NCBI GenBank assembly: GCA_005884305.1
Contig: VAYL01000037.1
Coordinates: 1 to 5,855 of the forward strand
Direction of reading: 5' to 3'
Length of the DNA stretch: 5,855 bases
Origin: Actinomycetota bacterium
GTDB taxonomy: Bacteria; Actinomycetota; Thermoleophilia; Solirubrobacterales; 70-9
Under the pieces are notes generated by a model. It was not told the DNA's origin. It ran no database searches and saw only the letters and a list, made by a program, of their open reading frames with translations. Of this stretch, positions 1 to 4,410 are shown one piece after another (positions within the stretch are counted from its first letter, which is position 1; each line of letters starts with the position of its first letter). The translations under genes and the position numbers were made by a program.

Positions 1-626
1 TGACGAGGTTCGATGCCCAGGTCCGGGAGCTGGCGGCGGGGCAAACGTTCGAGCCGTTCGTGTTCGTCAAGGAACCCGGCTCGCATATCGCCGACCTACT
101 GATGTCGCTGTTCTCCGAGTCGCGGATGATCTTCCTACTGCGCGACGGCCGCGACGTTGTGGACTCCTGGCTCGACGCCCACCGACCCGGCGCCTGGGCC
201 CTCGACGAGGGTGCCTACCCGGTCGCCCGCGAAGGGAGGGAGGCGCTGATCAGGTGGCAGGCCAGTGTCTGGGCATATCGGACCGGCGTCGTGCTGCGCA
301 CCTATCAGAGGCACGATCCGGAGCGGCGGGTGCTCGTCCGCTATGAGGACCTCCTGCACGATCCCGCTCGGGAGCTCAACCGGATCTGCGCAGAGTTCGG
401 TATCGACGCTCCGCCGGAGCGCCTGCGCGAGATCGCAGTCGCCCATGACTACGAGCGGATCCCGAGTCACGAGAAGGGGACCAGCAAGGAGATTCGAGCC
501 GCGGAACCGGGTGGATGGCAAGGGCACATGACCGCGGCCGAGCAGCGGGCTATGTACGAGGTGATGGGGGAGAGGCTGGTAGAGGTGGGCTACCTCCCCG
601 GCTTCACCACCGAGCGCGTCGCGTAG
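1..626 (+). CDS. Sulfotransferase family protein, 5'-truncated by window edge
   Basis: Likely transfers a sulfuryl group from PAPS to an unidentified acceptor; it is probably cytosolic. The frame is open from the first complete codon at position 3 to the TAG at 624-626, giving 207 visible residues, so the GTG at 60 is not a convincing start. The segment FLLRDGRDVVDSW (visible residues 44-56) matches the 3'-phosphate-binding motif of PAPS sulfotransferases, with Arg47 and Ser55 eight residues apart as in the family. Upstream, KEPGSH (residues 23-28) resembles the conserved strand before that motif. The C-terminal part has the usual RYEDLL, a GGW segment followed by a helix, and a closing VGYLPGF. 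The N-terminal P-loop-like 5'-phosphosulfate loop should lie outside the window, so completeness cannot be judged. The acceptor could be a carbohydrate, lipid or small molecule. The gene converges on the udgX-like gene six bases away. Confidence 0.88.
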   Translation, partial: TRFDAQVRELAAGQTFEPFVFVKEPGSHIADLLMSLFSESRMIFLLRDGRDVVDSWLDAHRPGAWALDEGAYPVAREGREALIRWQASVWAYRTGVVLRTYQRHDPERRVLVRYEDLLHDPARELNRICAEFGIDAPPERLREIAVAHDYERIPSHEKGTSKEIRAAEPGGWQGHMTAAEQRAMYEVMGERLVEVGYLPGFTTERVA

Positions 627-657
627 CGCGGATCACCGGCCGTTCAGCCGGTCCGCG
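627..657. terminator. Possible bidirectional terminator, bulged hairpin
   Basis: Immediately after the sulfotransferase stop, CGCGG (627-631) pairs with CCGCG (653-657), and ACCGGC (635-640) pairs with GCCGGT (647-652). This gives 11 base pairs with a 3-base bulge (ATC) on one side and a 6-base loop. It lies between two convergent genes, overlapping the last codons of the minus-strand gene, where a shared terminator would be expected. There is no T-tract on either side, so intrinsic termination is uncertain. Confidence 0.4.
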
Positions 658-1337
658 ATCTTCGCCAGGTCCGCCACGAGCTCCTCTCGTGCCGCCCGCC
701 GCTCGTCGTCTTCGTCGATCCGCAGGATCGACGAAGGATGGACCGTCACGCTCACCGCCGGGGCGATGTCGCTCTCGAGGAACCGGCCGCGATCCTTGGT
801 CACGCGGACCTTGCTCCCGAGTAAGGCCTTCGCCGCGGTCGCACCCAAACACACCAGGATCTCGGGGTGCACGACGTCCAGCTCGGCATCGAGCCAGGGC
901 CTGCACGCGCCGATCTCCTCCGTGTTCGGGCGCTGATGGAGCCGGCGCTTGCCGCGTCCCTGGGTCCATTTGAAGTGCTTGACGACATTGGTGACGTACG
1001 CCTCGGAGCGGTCGATCCCCGCCTCCTCGAGCGCCTTCGAGAGCACCTCGCCAGCCGGCCCTACGAAAGGCTCACCTGCGCGGTCCTCGCGGTCTCCGGG
1101 CTGCTCTCCGACGAGCATCAGACGCGCCCGCGGCGAGCCCTTTCCGAACACGGTCTGGGTTCCGGTGCGCCACAGCGGGCACGCGTGGCAGCTGGCCGCG
1201 GCCTCACGGAGGCGCTTCAGCGACGGCTTCTCCGGGATCAGCTCGTCAGCCGGCTGGTAGCCCTCGCGCAAGGCCTCGGGGGTTGCCGATTGTCCTCGTG
1301 GAGCCACCTCACCACTGCGATACCCGGTTTCGGCCAA
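633..1337 (-). CDS. udgX: UdgX-type uracil-DNA glycosylase (family 4-like, Fe-S)
   Basis: Recognises uracil in DNA. In the characterised mycobacterial UdgX the enzyme excises uracil and stays covalently joined to the site through a histidine in its R-loop. The 234-residue product shows the features in order: Cys50 and Cys53 of a CxxC at the start of the domain, motif A GEQPGD (77-82), GEPFVGPAG (88-96), the R-loop KRRLH (130-134) with His134 at the cross-linking position, Cys145, candidate fourth cluster ligand Cys163 in ILVCLGATAAK, and motif B HPSSILR (200-206). KRRxH separates UdgX from ordinary family 4 enzymes, which lack this insertion. The start is uncertain: TTG at 1337 gives about 45 residues before the Fe-S domain and has no clear Shine-Dalgarno; GTG at residue 11 or TTG at residue 23 are alternatives that keep the whole domain. 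It diverges from the small membrane gene at 1364 with only 26 bases between. Confidence 0.93.
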   Translation of the reverse strand: MAETGYRSGEVAPRGQSATPEALREGYQPADELIPEKPSLKRLREAAASCHACPLWRTGTQTVFGKGSPRARLMLVGEQPGDREDRAGEPFVGPAGEVLSKALEEAGIDRSEAYVTNVVKHFKWTQGRGKRRLHQRPNTEEIGACRPWLDAELDVVHPEILVCLGATAAKALLGSKVRVTKDRGRFLESDIAPAVSVTVHPSSILRIDEDDERRAAREELVADLAKIADRLNGR

Positions 1338-1350
1338 GCGAGTCGCGGGT

Positions 1351-1356
1351 AGGTGG
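1351..1356 (+). promoter_or_regulatory. Ribosome binding site for the gene at 1364
   Basis: AGGTGG lies 7 bases before the ATG at 1364. The same frame is open upstream to a TTG at 1283, but that extension would run over the udgX 5' end, so this site supports the ATG as the true start. Confidence 0.6.
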
Positions 1357-1363
1357 CGAAGCG

Positions 1364-1672
1364 ATGTACGGAAAATGGTTTGTGTTCGTATTCGGCTTCG
1401 GCCTTCTCGTCCTGTTCGTGATCGGAATGATCGCGACCGCCTACGCCCCGATCTTCGCGGTCGGCATCGCGCTCCTCATCGCGGCCTTCCTGCTGGGCGG
1501 CATGGCGGCACGCCGAGGCTCACAGGTCGGTTCGGAGCGCTCCACAGCAGCCCAGGAGCGACGCGAGGCTGGCCAGGCCGCCCGCCCAAGCGCGAACGCC
1601 GCGCCGCGTGGTGGTGAGGGCGAGGCGGGCCAGGCGCACCGCGCCCGCGTGACGGGCGGCGGCCGGGCGTAA
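1364..1672 (+). CDS. Small two-helix membrane protein, unknown function
   Basis: A 102-residue protein that I do not recognise. Residues 4-23 (aromatic and aliphatic, starting WFVFVFGFGLLVLF) and 28-48 (ending ALLIAAFLLGG) form two membrane helices joined by a very short turn containing Pro29, a helical hairpin. The remaining half, from ARRG at 49 onward, is hydrophilic and low-complexity (Ala, Gly, Arg, Gln, Glu) and probably disordered. The ArgArg pair just after the second helix favours a cytoplasmic tail by the positive-inside rule, which would also put the short N-terminus in the cytoplasm. The start is set by an AGGTGG seven bases upstream. It is the first gene of a tight plus-strand run: the next ATG follows its stop by six bases. 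No catalytic motif is visible, so any role, such as anchoring or membrane-stress sensing, would be a guess. Confidence 0.7.
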   Translation: MYGKWFVFVFGFGLLVLFVIGMIATAYAPIFAVGIALLIAAFLLGGMAARRGSQVGSERSTAAQERREAGQAARPSANAAPRGGEGEAGQAHRARVTGGGRA

Positions 1673-1678
1673 CGAGTC

Positions 1679-1879
1679 ATGGCGTTCGAGACTGAGGATC
1701 CGGGCGACGAGGCCCATCGCGACGAGGCTGCGACGGAGCCCCCCGCTGACGAGCCGCCCGAGTCGCCGTCGGAGCACCACGGTGATTCCGAGGAGTCCGG
1801 TGGCCCGCTGGGCAACCCCGGCGTGGACGAGGAGAGTCTTCGCAAGCAGCAAGAGGAATCCAGCGAAAGGAGCGAGTGA
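1679..1879 (+). CDS. Small highly acidic disordered protein upstream of SOD
   Basis: A 66-residue protein with 22 Asp/Glu against 4 Arg/Lys, rich in Pro, Ser and Glu and without a hydrophobic core, so it is predicted disordered. I do not recognise a family. The C-terminal block (about 41-61: GGPLGN, GVDEESLRKQQEE) is less repetitive than the rest and might form a short helix or be the conserved part. The reality of the gene rests on three points: it fills the gap between two good genes exactly, starting six bases after one stop; its TGA overlaps the next ATG by one base (TGATG), a usual sign of translational coupling; and codon third positions are strongly G or C. Its own Shine-Dalgarno is poor, so it may be translated by coupling from the gene before it. 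A partner or metal-buffering role for the downstream SOD is possible but unproven. Confidence 0.65.
   Translation: MAFETEDPGDEAHRDEAATEPPADEPPESPSEHHGDSEESGGPLGNPGVDEESLRKQQEESSERSE
1866..1872 (+). promoter_or_regulatory. Strong ribosome binding site that fixes the SOD start
   Basis: AAAGGAG ends six bases before the ATG at 1879 and only three bases before the GTG at 1876. The spacing favours ATG 1879 as the start of the superoxide dismutase homologue. The site lies inside the last codons of the acidic-protein gene. Confidence 0.7.
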
Positions 1880-2553
1880 TGCCCTGGGATGAGCTGAAGC
1901 CGCGCCAGTTCCCGGCCTTCGACAAGGAGCTGGAAGGCATCTCGAAGCAGACGATGGAGGACCACTACAAGCTCTATGAGGGCTACGCCAAGAAGGCGAA
2001 CGAGTGCCGGAAGCTCCTCAACGAGTTCGACTACTCGGAGATCGAGGGCAACCAGGTCTACTCGGAGTTGCGCGCGGTCTCGGTCGATTACACGTTCGCG
2101 CTACTCGGGTACAAGAATCACGACCTGTACTTCGGGCACCTGGGCGGCGACGGCGGCGACCCCGACGGGCGATTCGCGGAGCTCGCCGAGGAGGAGTTCA
2201 ACGGCCTCGGCAAGTGGTTCGACGCGACGAAGAAGGCGGCGAGCGCGGCGCGCGGCTGGGTCATGGTCGGCTACGACCTGAACGACGGCTCGCTCTTCAA
2301 CTACATCATGGACACGCAGAATCTGTGGGCCGTCTACAACATGGTGCCCGTCCTCGCGATCGATGTTTACGAGCACGCTTACGTCCGCGACTTCGGCGCG
2401 ACGCCCGACGGGCGCAAGCAGTACGTCGAAGCGTTCTTTGCGAACGTCGACTGGGACCACGTGAACCGCCAGCTCGCCCAGGCCGAGGCGGCCAAGCAGG
2501 GGGCGGACCAGAGCGGCGCCCGTGAGGCGCCGGAGTTCGCGCCTGCGCAGTAG
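1879..2553 (+). CDS. Divergent Fe/Mn-family superoxide dismutase
   Basis: Probably dismutates superoxide to peroxide and oxygen using Fe or Mn in the cytosol, although activity is not certain. The 224-residue product has both SOD domains: the N-terminal helical hairpin with ISKQTMEDHY (21-30) and NHDLYF (80-85), and the C-terminal domain with GWVMV (127-131) and DVYEHAY (162-168), followed by YVEAFFANVDWDHVNRQL (182-199). The four expected metal ligands are present: His29, His81, Asp162 and His166, with Glu165 at the dimer-interface position. Gln147 in DTQN sits where Mn-type enzymes carry the outer-sphere Gln. Oddities: Trp is replaced by Tyr164 in the DxWEH motif and by Phe85 in the NHxxYW motif, the helix after His29 is one residue shorter than canonical, and the gateway His is absent. 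The last 25 residues are a low-complexity Ala/Gln/Glu tail. ATG 1879 is chosen because of its AAAGGAG and its one-base overlap with the preceding stop. It is last in the operon and followed by a hairpin. Confidence 0.88.
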   Translation: MPWDELKPRQFPAFDKELEGISKQTMEDHYKLYEGYAKKANECRKLLNEFDYSEIEGNQVYSELRAVSVDYTFALLGYKNHDLYFGHLGGDGGDPDGRFAELAEEEFNGLGKWFDATKKAASAARGWVMVGYDLNDGSLFNYIMDTQNLWAVYNMVPVLAIDVYEHAYVRDFGATPDGRKQYVEAFFANVDWDHVNRQLAQAEAAKQGADQSGAREAPEFAPAQ

Positions 2554-2587
2554 CCGGGGATTTCCCGGAAACGGACTTCCACCACGG

Positions 2588-2616
2588 TACGCCGGCGGTG
2601 ACGAGCCGCCGGCGTA
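2588..2616. terminator. Perfect 11-bp hairpin, bidirectional terminator
   Basis: TACGCCGGCGG (2588-2598) and CCGCCGGCGTA (2606-2616) are exact reverse complements around a 7-base loop (TGACGAG). The hairpin lies between the SOD stop (2553) and the stop of the convergent RDD gene (2625), so it can serve both. There is no clear T-tract, as is common in high-GC actinobacteria. Confidence 0.75.
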
Positions 2617-2624
2617 TCTCTAGG

Positions 2625-3587
2625 TCAGCGGGATAGCTCGGACCATGGCGCCTGGCGTTCGTTCATCGAATAACGGACCTCGGTGTGACCCATCCGGTCT
2701 TCGAGGCCGCGCCGACGGTCGGAGAAGATGATCCCGGCGAAGCCGAGCCCCAGCGTCACGATCGAGAGCGCCAGGCCGAACAACCGCCGGATCCCGAGCC
2801 TCACGGTCACCCGGGGCTCGCCGGGCGCAACGACGCGGATGCCGACGATGCTCATGCCGGGGGTCTGGCCGAGCAGCGACCAGAACGACACCAGGTACAC
2901 GGCACCCGCGACGAGCCACGCGAAGGCGCCGATGGCGAGCGCCGGCGTCGTCGCCTCGCTCGGGAAGACGATCGAGGCCACGAACGCGATCAGCGCCGAG
3001 AGCGCGATGAACGCCAGGTTCAGGGCACCCACGTCCAGCGCGAAGGCGAGCATGCGTGTGAACGCACCCGCACACTCGGTGGGCTCGGTGCGCTGAGGGC
3101 GCCGGAAGATCCGCCGCGCGACCCGCTCAATCCCGCCGTCGATCCGCCGCGCGACCTTGCCGATCTCACGCCGGATGTCATCCAGGAATCCCACGCCTTG
3201 CGAAGCGATCGCAGCGCGGACCTCCGGCGCCTGAGCGATGCGCTCGACGAGCTTTTGCGCCTCGTCGCTCGCGAGGAGCCGCTGCCACACCTTGTCGACC
3301 AGCTGGCTGTCGATGGCGTCGATCAGCGCCCGCTCCACGGCGGGGCTGTCGAGAGCTCCCTTCATTGCCTCCTCGACGGCGGGGCCCTGCAGCACGCGGA
3401 CGACCGCGCGCTCGACCGCCGGGCTCTCCAACGCTCTGACGATCGCCTCCTCCGCTGCCACCTCGACGGCGCGGTCGACGCCCGCGACCTGAGCGACTCG
3501 GCGAGCGCCGCGAGCGCCGCCACCGAGCAGCCGAGCACCCAGTGGCGCCCGTCCGCGGGGCGCGGGGCCTTCGACCGGAGGATCCAT
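2625..3587 (-). CDS. RDD-family membrane protein with N-terminal 13-residue repeats
   Basis: Integral membrane protein with a C-terminal RDD domain (about 172-307) of uncertain function; the family has been linked to transport in some cases. Visible are Arg178 and Asp185 in the first helix (TRMLAFALDV), three membrane segments near 180-206, 215-238 and 268-288, the characteristic GQTPGMSIVGIRVV (240-253), and the closing DRRRGLEDRMGHTEVRY (290-306). Before it, residues 40-130 form seven tandem 13-residue units, clearest as LESPAVERAVVRV, LQGPAVEEAMKGA and LDSPAVERALIDA. A basic amphipathic stretch (138-163) links repeats and membrane domain. The first 30 residues are rich in Pro, Gly and Arg. 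At 320 residues it is longer than a minimal RDD protein because of this N-terminal region. The ATG at 3587 has only a weak Shine-Dalgarno, and a TANNNT box lies eight bases upstream, so translation may be leaderless. The gene runs toward the SOD operon. Confidence 0.85.
   Translation of the reverse strand: MDPPVEGPAPRGRAPLGARLLGGGARGARRVAQVAGVDRAVEVAAEEAIVRALESPAVERAVVRVLQGPAVEEAMKGALDSPAVERALIDAIDSQLVDKVWQRLLASDEAQKLVERIAQAPEVRAAIASQGVGFLDDIRREIGKVARRIDGGIERVARRIFRRPQRTEPTECAGAFTRMLAFALDVGALNLAFIALSALIAFVASIVFPSEATTPALAIGAFAWLVAGAVYLVSFWSLLGQTPGMSIVGIRVVAPGEPRVTVRLGIRRLFGLALSIVTLGLGFAGIIFSDRRRGLEDRMGHTEVRYSMNERQAPWSELSR
3198..3470 (-). repeat. Seven tandem 39-base (13-codon) repeats inside the RDD gene
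   Basis: Protein residues 40-130 divide exactly into seven 13-residue units with rough consensus [LI]-x-S-P-x-V-E-x-x-h-x-x-h (h hydrophobic). Units 2, 3 and 4 are very similar (LESPAVERAVVRV, LQGPAVEEAMKGA, LDSPAVERALIDA); units 1, 5, 6 and 7 are degenerate (unit 7 is AQAPEVRAAIASQ). At DNA level the similarity is visible around 3332, 3373 and 3411, where variants of the same GC-rich block recur about every 39 bases, suggesting origin by tandem duplication. Confidence 0.75.
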
Positions 3588-3595
3588 GTTTCCGG

Positions 3596-3601
3596 AGTGT
3601 A
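3596..3601 (-). promoter_or_regulatory. Possible -10 box for a leaderless RDD transcript
   Basis: On the minus strand TACACT (fits TANNNT) ends eight bases before the ATG at 3587, which would place the transcription start at or within a few bases of the start codon. No good -35 hexamer is seen at normal spacing, so this is tentative. Confidence 0.3.
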
Positions 3602-3622
3602 AGAACGGGAACGGTCATCACG

Positions 3623-3648
3623 CGGCGGATTCGCTCGGCGGATCCGCC
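3623..3648. promoter_or_regulatory. Putative operator: direct repeats plus 12-bp palindrome
   Basis: CGGCGGAT occurs at 3623-3630 and again at 3636-3643, a period of 13 bases. The second copy is part of a perfect 12-bp palindrome GGCGGATCCGCC (3637-3648) ending directly against the proposed -35 box at 3649. Its position between two divergent genes suggests binding of a dimeric regulator; no regulator is encoded nearby. In GC-rich DNA, short palindromes also arise by chance. Confidence 0.35.
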
Positions 3649-3678
3649 TTGGCATGTCCGGCCGCATGACGGTAGGCT
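3649..3678 (+). promoter_or_regulatory. Candidate sigma-70-type promoter for the basic protein gene
   Basis: TTGGCA (3649-3654, five of six matches to TTGACA) and TAGGCT (3673-3678, fitting actinobacterial TANNNT) are separated by 18 bases. The predicted start of transcription, near 3685, gives a leader of roughly 33 bases containing the strong GAGGAGG ribosome site. Confidence 0.45.
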
Positions 3679-3703
3679 CGGGCCCAACGTCAGATCCACA
3701 TCC

Positions 3704-3710
3704 GAGGAGG
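3704..3710 (+). promoter_or_regulatory. Strong ribosome binding site for the basic protein
   Basis: GAGGAGG lies seven bases before the ATG at 3718, near-ideal spacing and sequence. It is the best such site in the window and suggests efficient expression, as would suit an abundant protein. Confidence 0.7.
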
Positions 3711-3717
3711 GTGAGCT

Positions 3718-4161
3718 ATGCCTCCAGCCAAGAGGTCAACATCGAGGCGCCGGACCACGAGCACTGGCCGCAGCGCATCCACCCGTAGAAGCTCGTCGTC
3801 CCGATCGTCGTCCCGAGAGCCGGCCGCGATCAAGCGGCTGAACAAGTCACTCGAGTCCGCGCAGAACGCGCTCACCGCGCTCCGCAAGGACGTCAGCAAG
3901 GACGTCAGCACCGGGGCCCAGGGCCTCTACAAGGATCTCCAGAAATTCGTCAAAGACGAACAGCGCGACAGCGGCAAGCTGAGCAGGGCGCTCCAAAAGG
4001 ACATCGACCGCCTGCAGAAGCAGGTCAGGGCCGCGGCGTCGGGCCGAAAGACGAGTCCAGCGCGGCGGACCACCGCCTCGAGGTCCACCCCCAAGCGCTC
4101 GACCAGCCGCAGCCGGAGCACGTCCGGCTCCAGGGCAAAGTCACGGTCGCGAAGCCGATAA
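3718..4161 (+). CDS. Basic Ser/Arg-tailed, H1-like putative nucleoid protein
   Basis: A 147-residue, strongly basic protein (40 Lys/Arg, 10 Asp/Glu). It has three parts. Residues 1-33 are a Ser/Arg/Thr tail with 10 basic and no acidic residues. Residues 34-107 are a charged helical core, likely coiled coil, with leucines in LNKSLESAQNALTALRKDV and KLSRALQKDIDRLQKQV; all acidic residues lie in 34-97. Residues 108-147 are a second basic tail with 14 Lys/Arg, ending in SR dipeptides. This composition resembles histone H1-like bacterial proteins that bind DNA or RNA through disordered basic tails, so nucleoid binding is a reasonable inference, but no sequence family is recognised. The gene has a strong ribosome site and a plausible promoter, and appears monocistronic. 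The core contains KDVSKDVS, encoded by a 12-base tandem duplication at 3884-3910. RNA binding, or interaction with an anionic cell surface, are alternatives. Confidence 0.75.
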   Translation: MPPAKRSTSRRRTTSTGRSASTRRSSSSRSSSREPAAIKRLNKSLESAQNALTALRKDVSKDVSTGAQGLYKDLQKFVKDEQRDSGKLSRALQKDIDRLQKQVRAAASGRKTSPARRTTASRSTPKRSTSRSRSTSGSRAKSRSRSR

Positions 4162-4389
4162 CACCAAGCGAGAGCCAGCGTACGAATTCCGTATGACTGG
4201 CCCGGACCCGTAGGGAATCGGGTGCCCGCCGTCGGAGCCTGACGGTGGGGACTTACGCCGCCGCTGCGCCGTGGGCAACCTCCGCTTCTACGCGAACCAC
4301 AACCACGCGCAGATCACTCACGTCCCGGGCGGGGTCAACCCGTCCAATCCGGCGTCCGCCTAGTCCGCCGTGCTGAAAGTGGCTTAGGA
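4162..4389. other. Intergenic gap with structure and one doubtful small ORF
   Basis: The 228 bases between the basic protein gene and the transporter hold the hairpins at 4206-4249 and, at 4271-4363, a GTG-started 30-codon frame ending in TAG. It would encode a peptide containing NLRFYANHNHAQ and PGGVNPSNPASA. Its codon third positions are G or C in 28 of 30 codons, which is coding-like, and the frame is open back to the TAG at 4211-4213, passing through the hairpin. No ribosome site precedes the GTG and no family is recognised; it may be a gene remnant. I see no convincing riboswitch here. Confidence 0.3.
4225..4249 (+). terminator. Hairpin downstream of the basic protein gene
   Basis: CCCGCCGTC (4225-4233) pairs with GACGGTGGG (4241-4249) over nine positions, one of them a G-U wobble, around a 7-base loop. 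A weaker 5-bp hairpin, ACCCG/CGGGT (4206-4223), stands directly before it. The position, 64 bases after the stop at 4161 and before a plus-strand transporter operon, fits a terminator. There is no T-tract, so a structured leader element is an alternative. Confidence 0.4.
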
Positions 4390-4390
4390 T
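4385..4390 (+). promoter_or_regulatory. Possible -10 box upstream of the transporter operon
   Basis: TAGGAT fits TANNNT and would start transcription near 4397, leaving about 14 bases before the ATG at 4411. It overlaps the alternative TTG start at 4390, so if real it supports ATG 4411. No matching -35 hexamer is evident. Confidence 0.25.
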
Positions 4391-4410
4391 TGCGGCCCCG
4401 TCCGTACGCC

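Noticed and set aside
60..62. GTG as the start of the sulfotransferase
   Set aside because: The frame is open to the window edge and the upstream residues read as continuing protein; the domain needs an N-terminal cofactor loop not yet seen at that point.
1283..1363. Upstream TTG extension of the small membrane protein
   Set aside because: It would overlap the 5' end of the divergent udgX-like gene and has no ribosome site, whereas the ATG at 1364 has AGGTGG seven bases upstream.
1441..1965. Minus-strand open frame of 174 codons across the membrane, acidic and SOD genes
   Set aside because: It overlaps the well-spaced plus-strand operon and the SOD start. Its Ser/Pro/Arg-rich product is what the mirror frame of acidic coding DNA gives.
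2685..3602. Plus-strand open frame of 305 codons opposite the RDD gene
   Set aside because: The minus strand encodes a protein with a recognisable RDD domain and membrane helices. The plus-strand product is Asp/Arg/His-rich with no domain-like pattern.
4185..4300. Resemblance to pieces of SAM or cobalamin riboswitches (ACTGGCCCGGA, AGGGAATCGGGTG)
   Set aside because: Only short words match. Their order, spacing and the other required core elements are absent, and the downstream transporter is of the polar amino-acid type.
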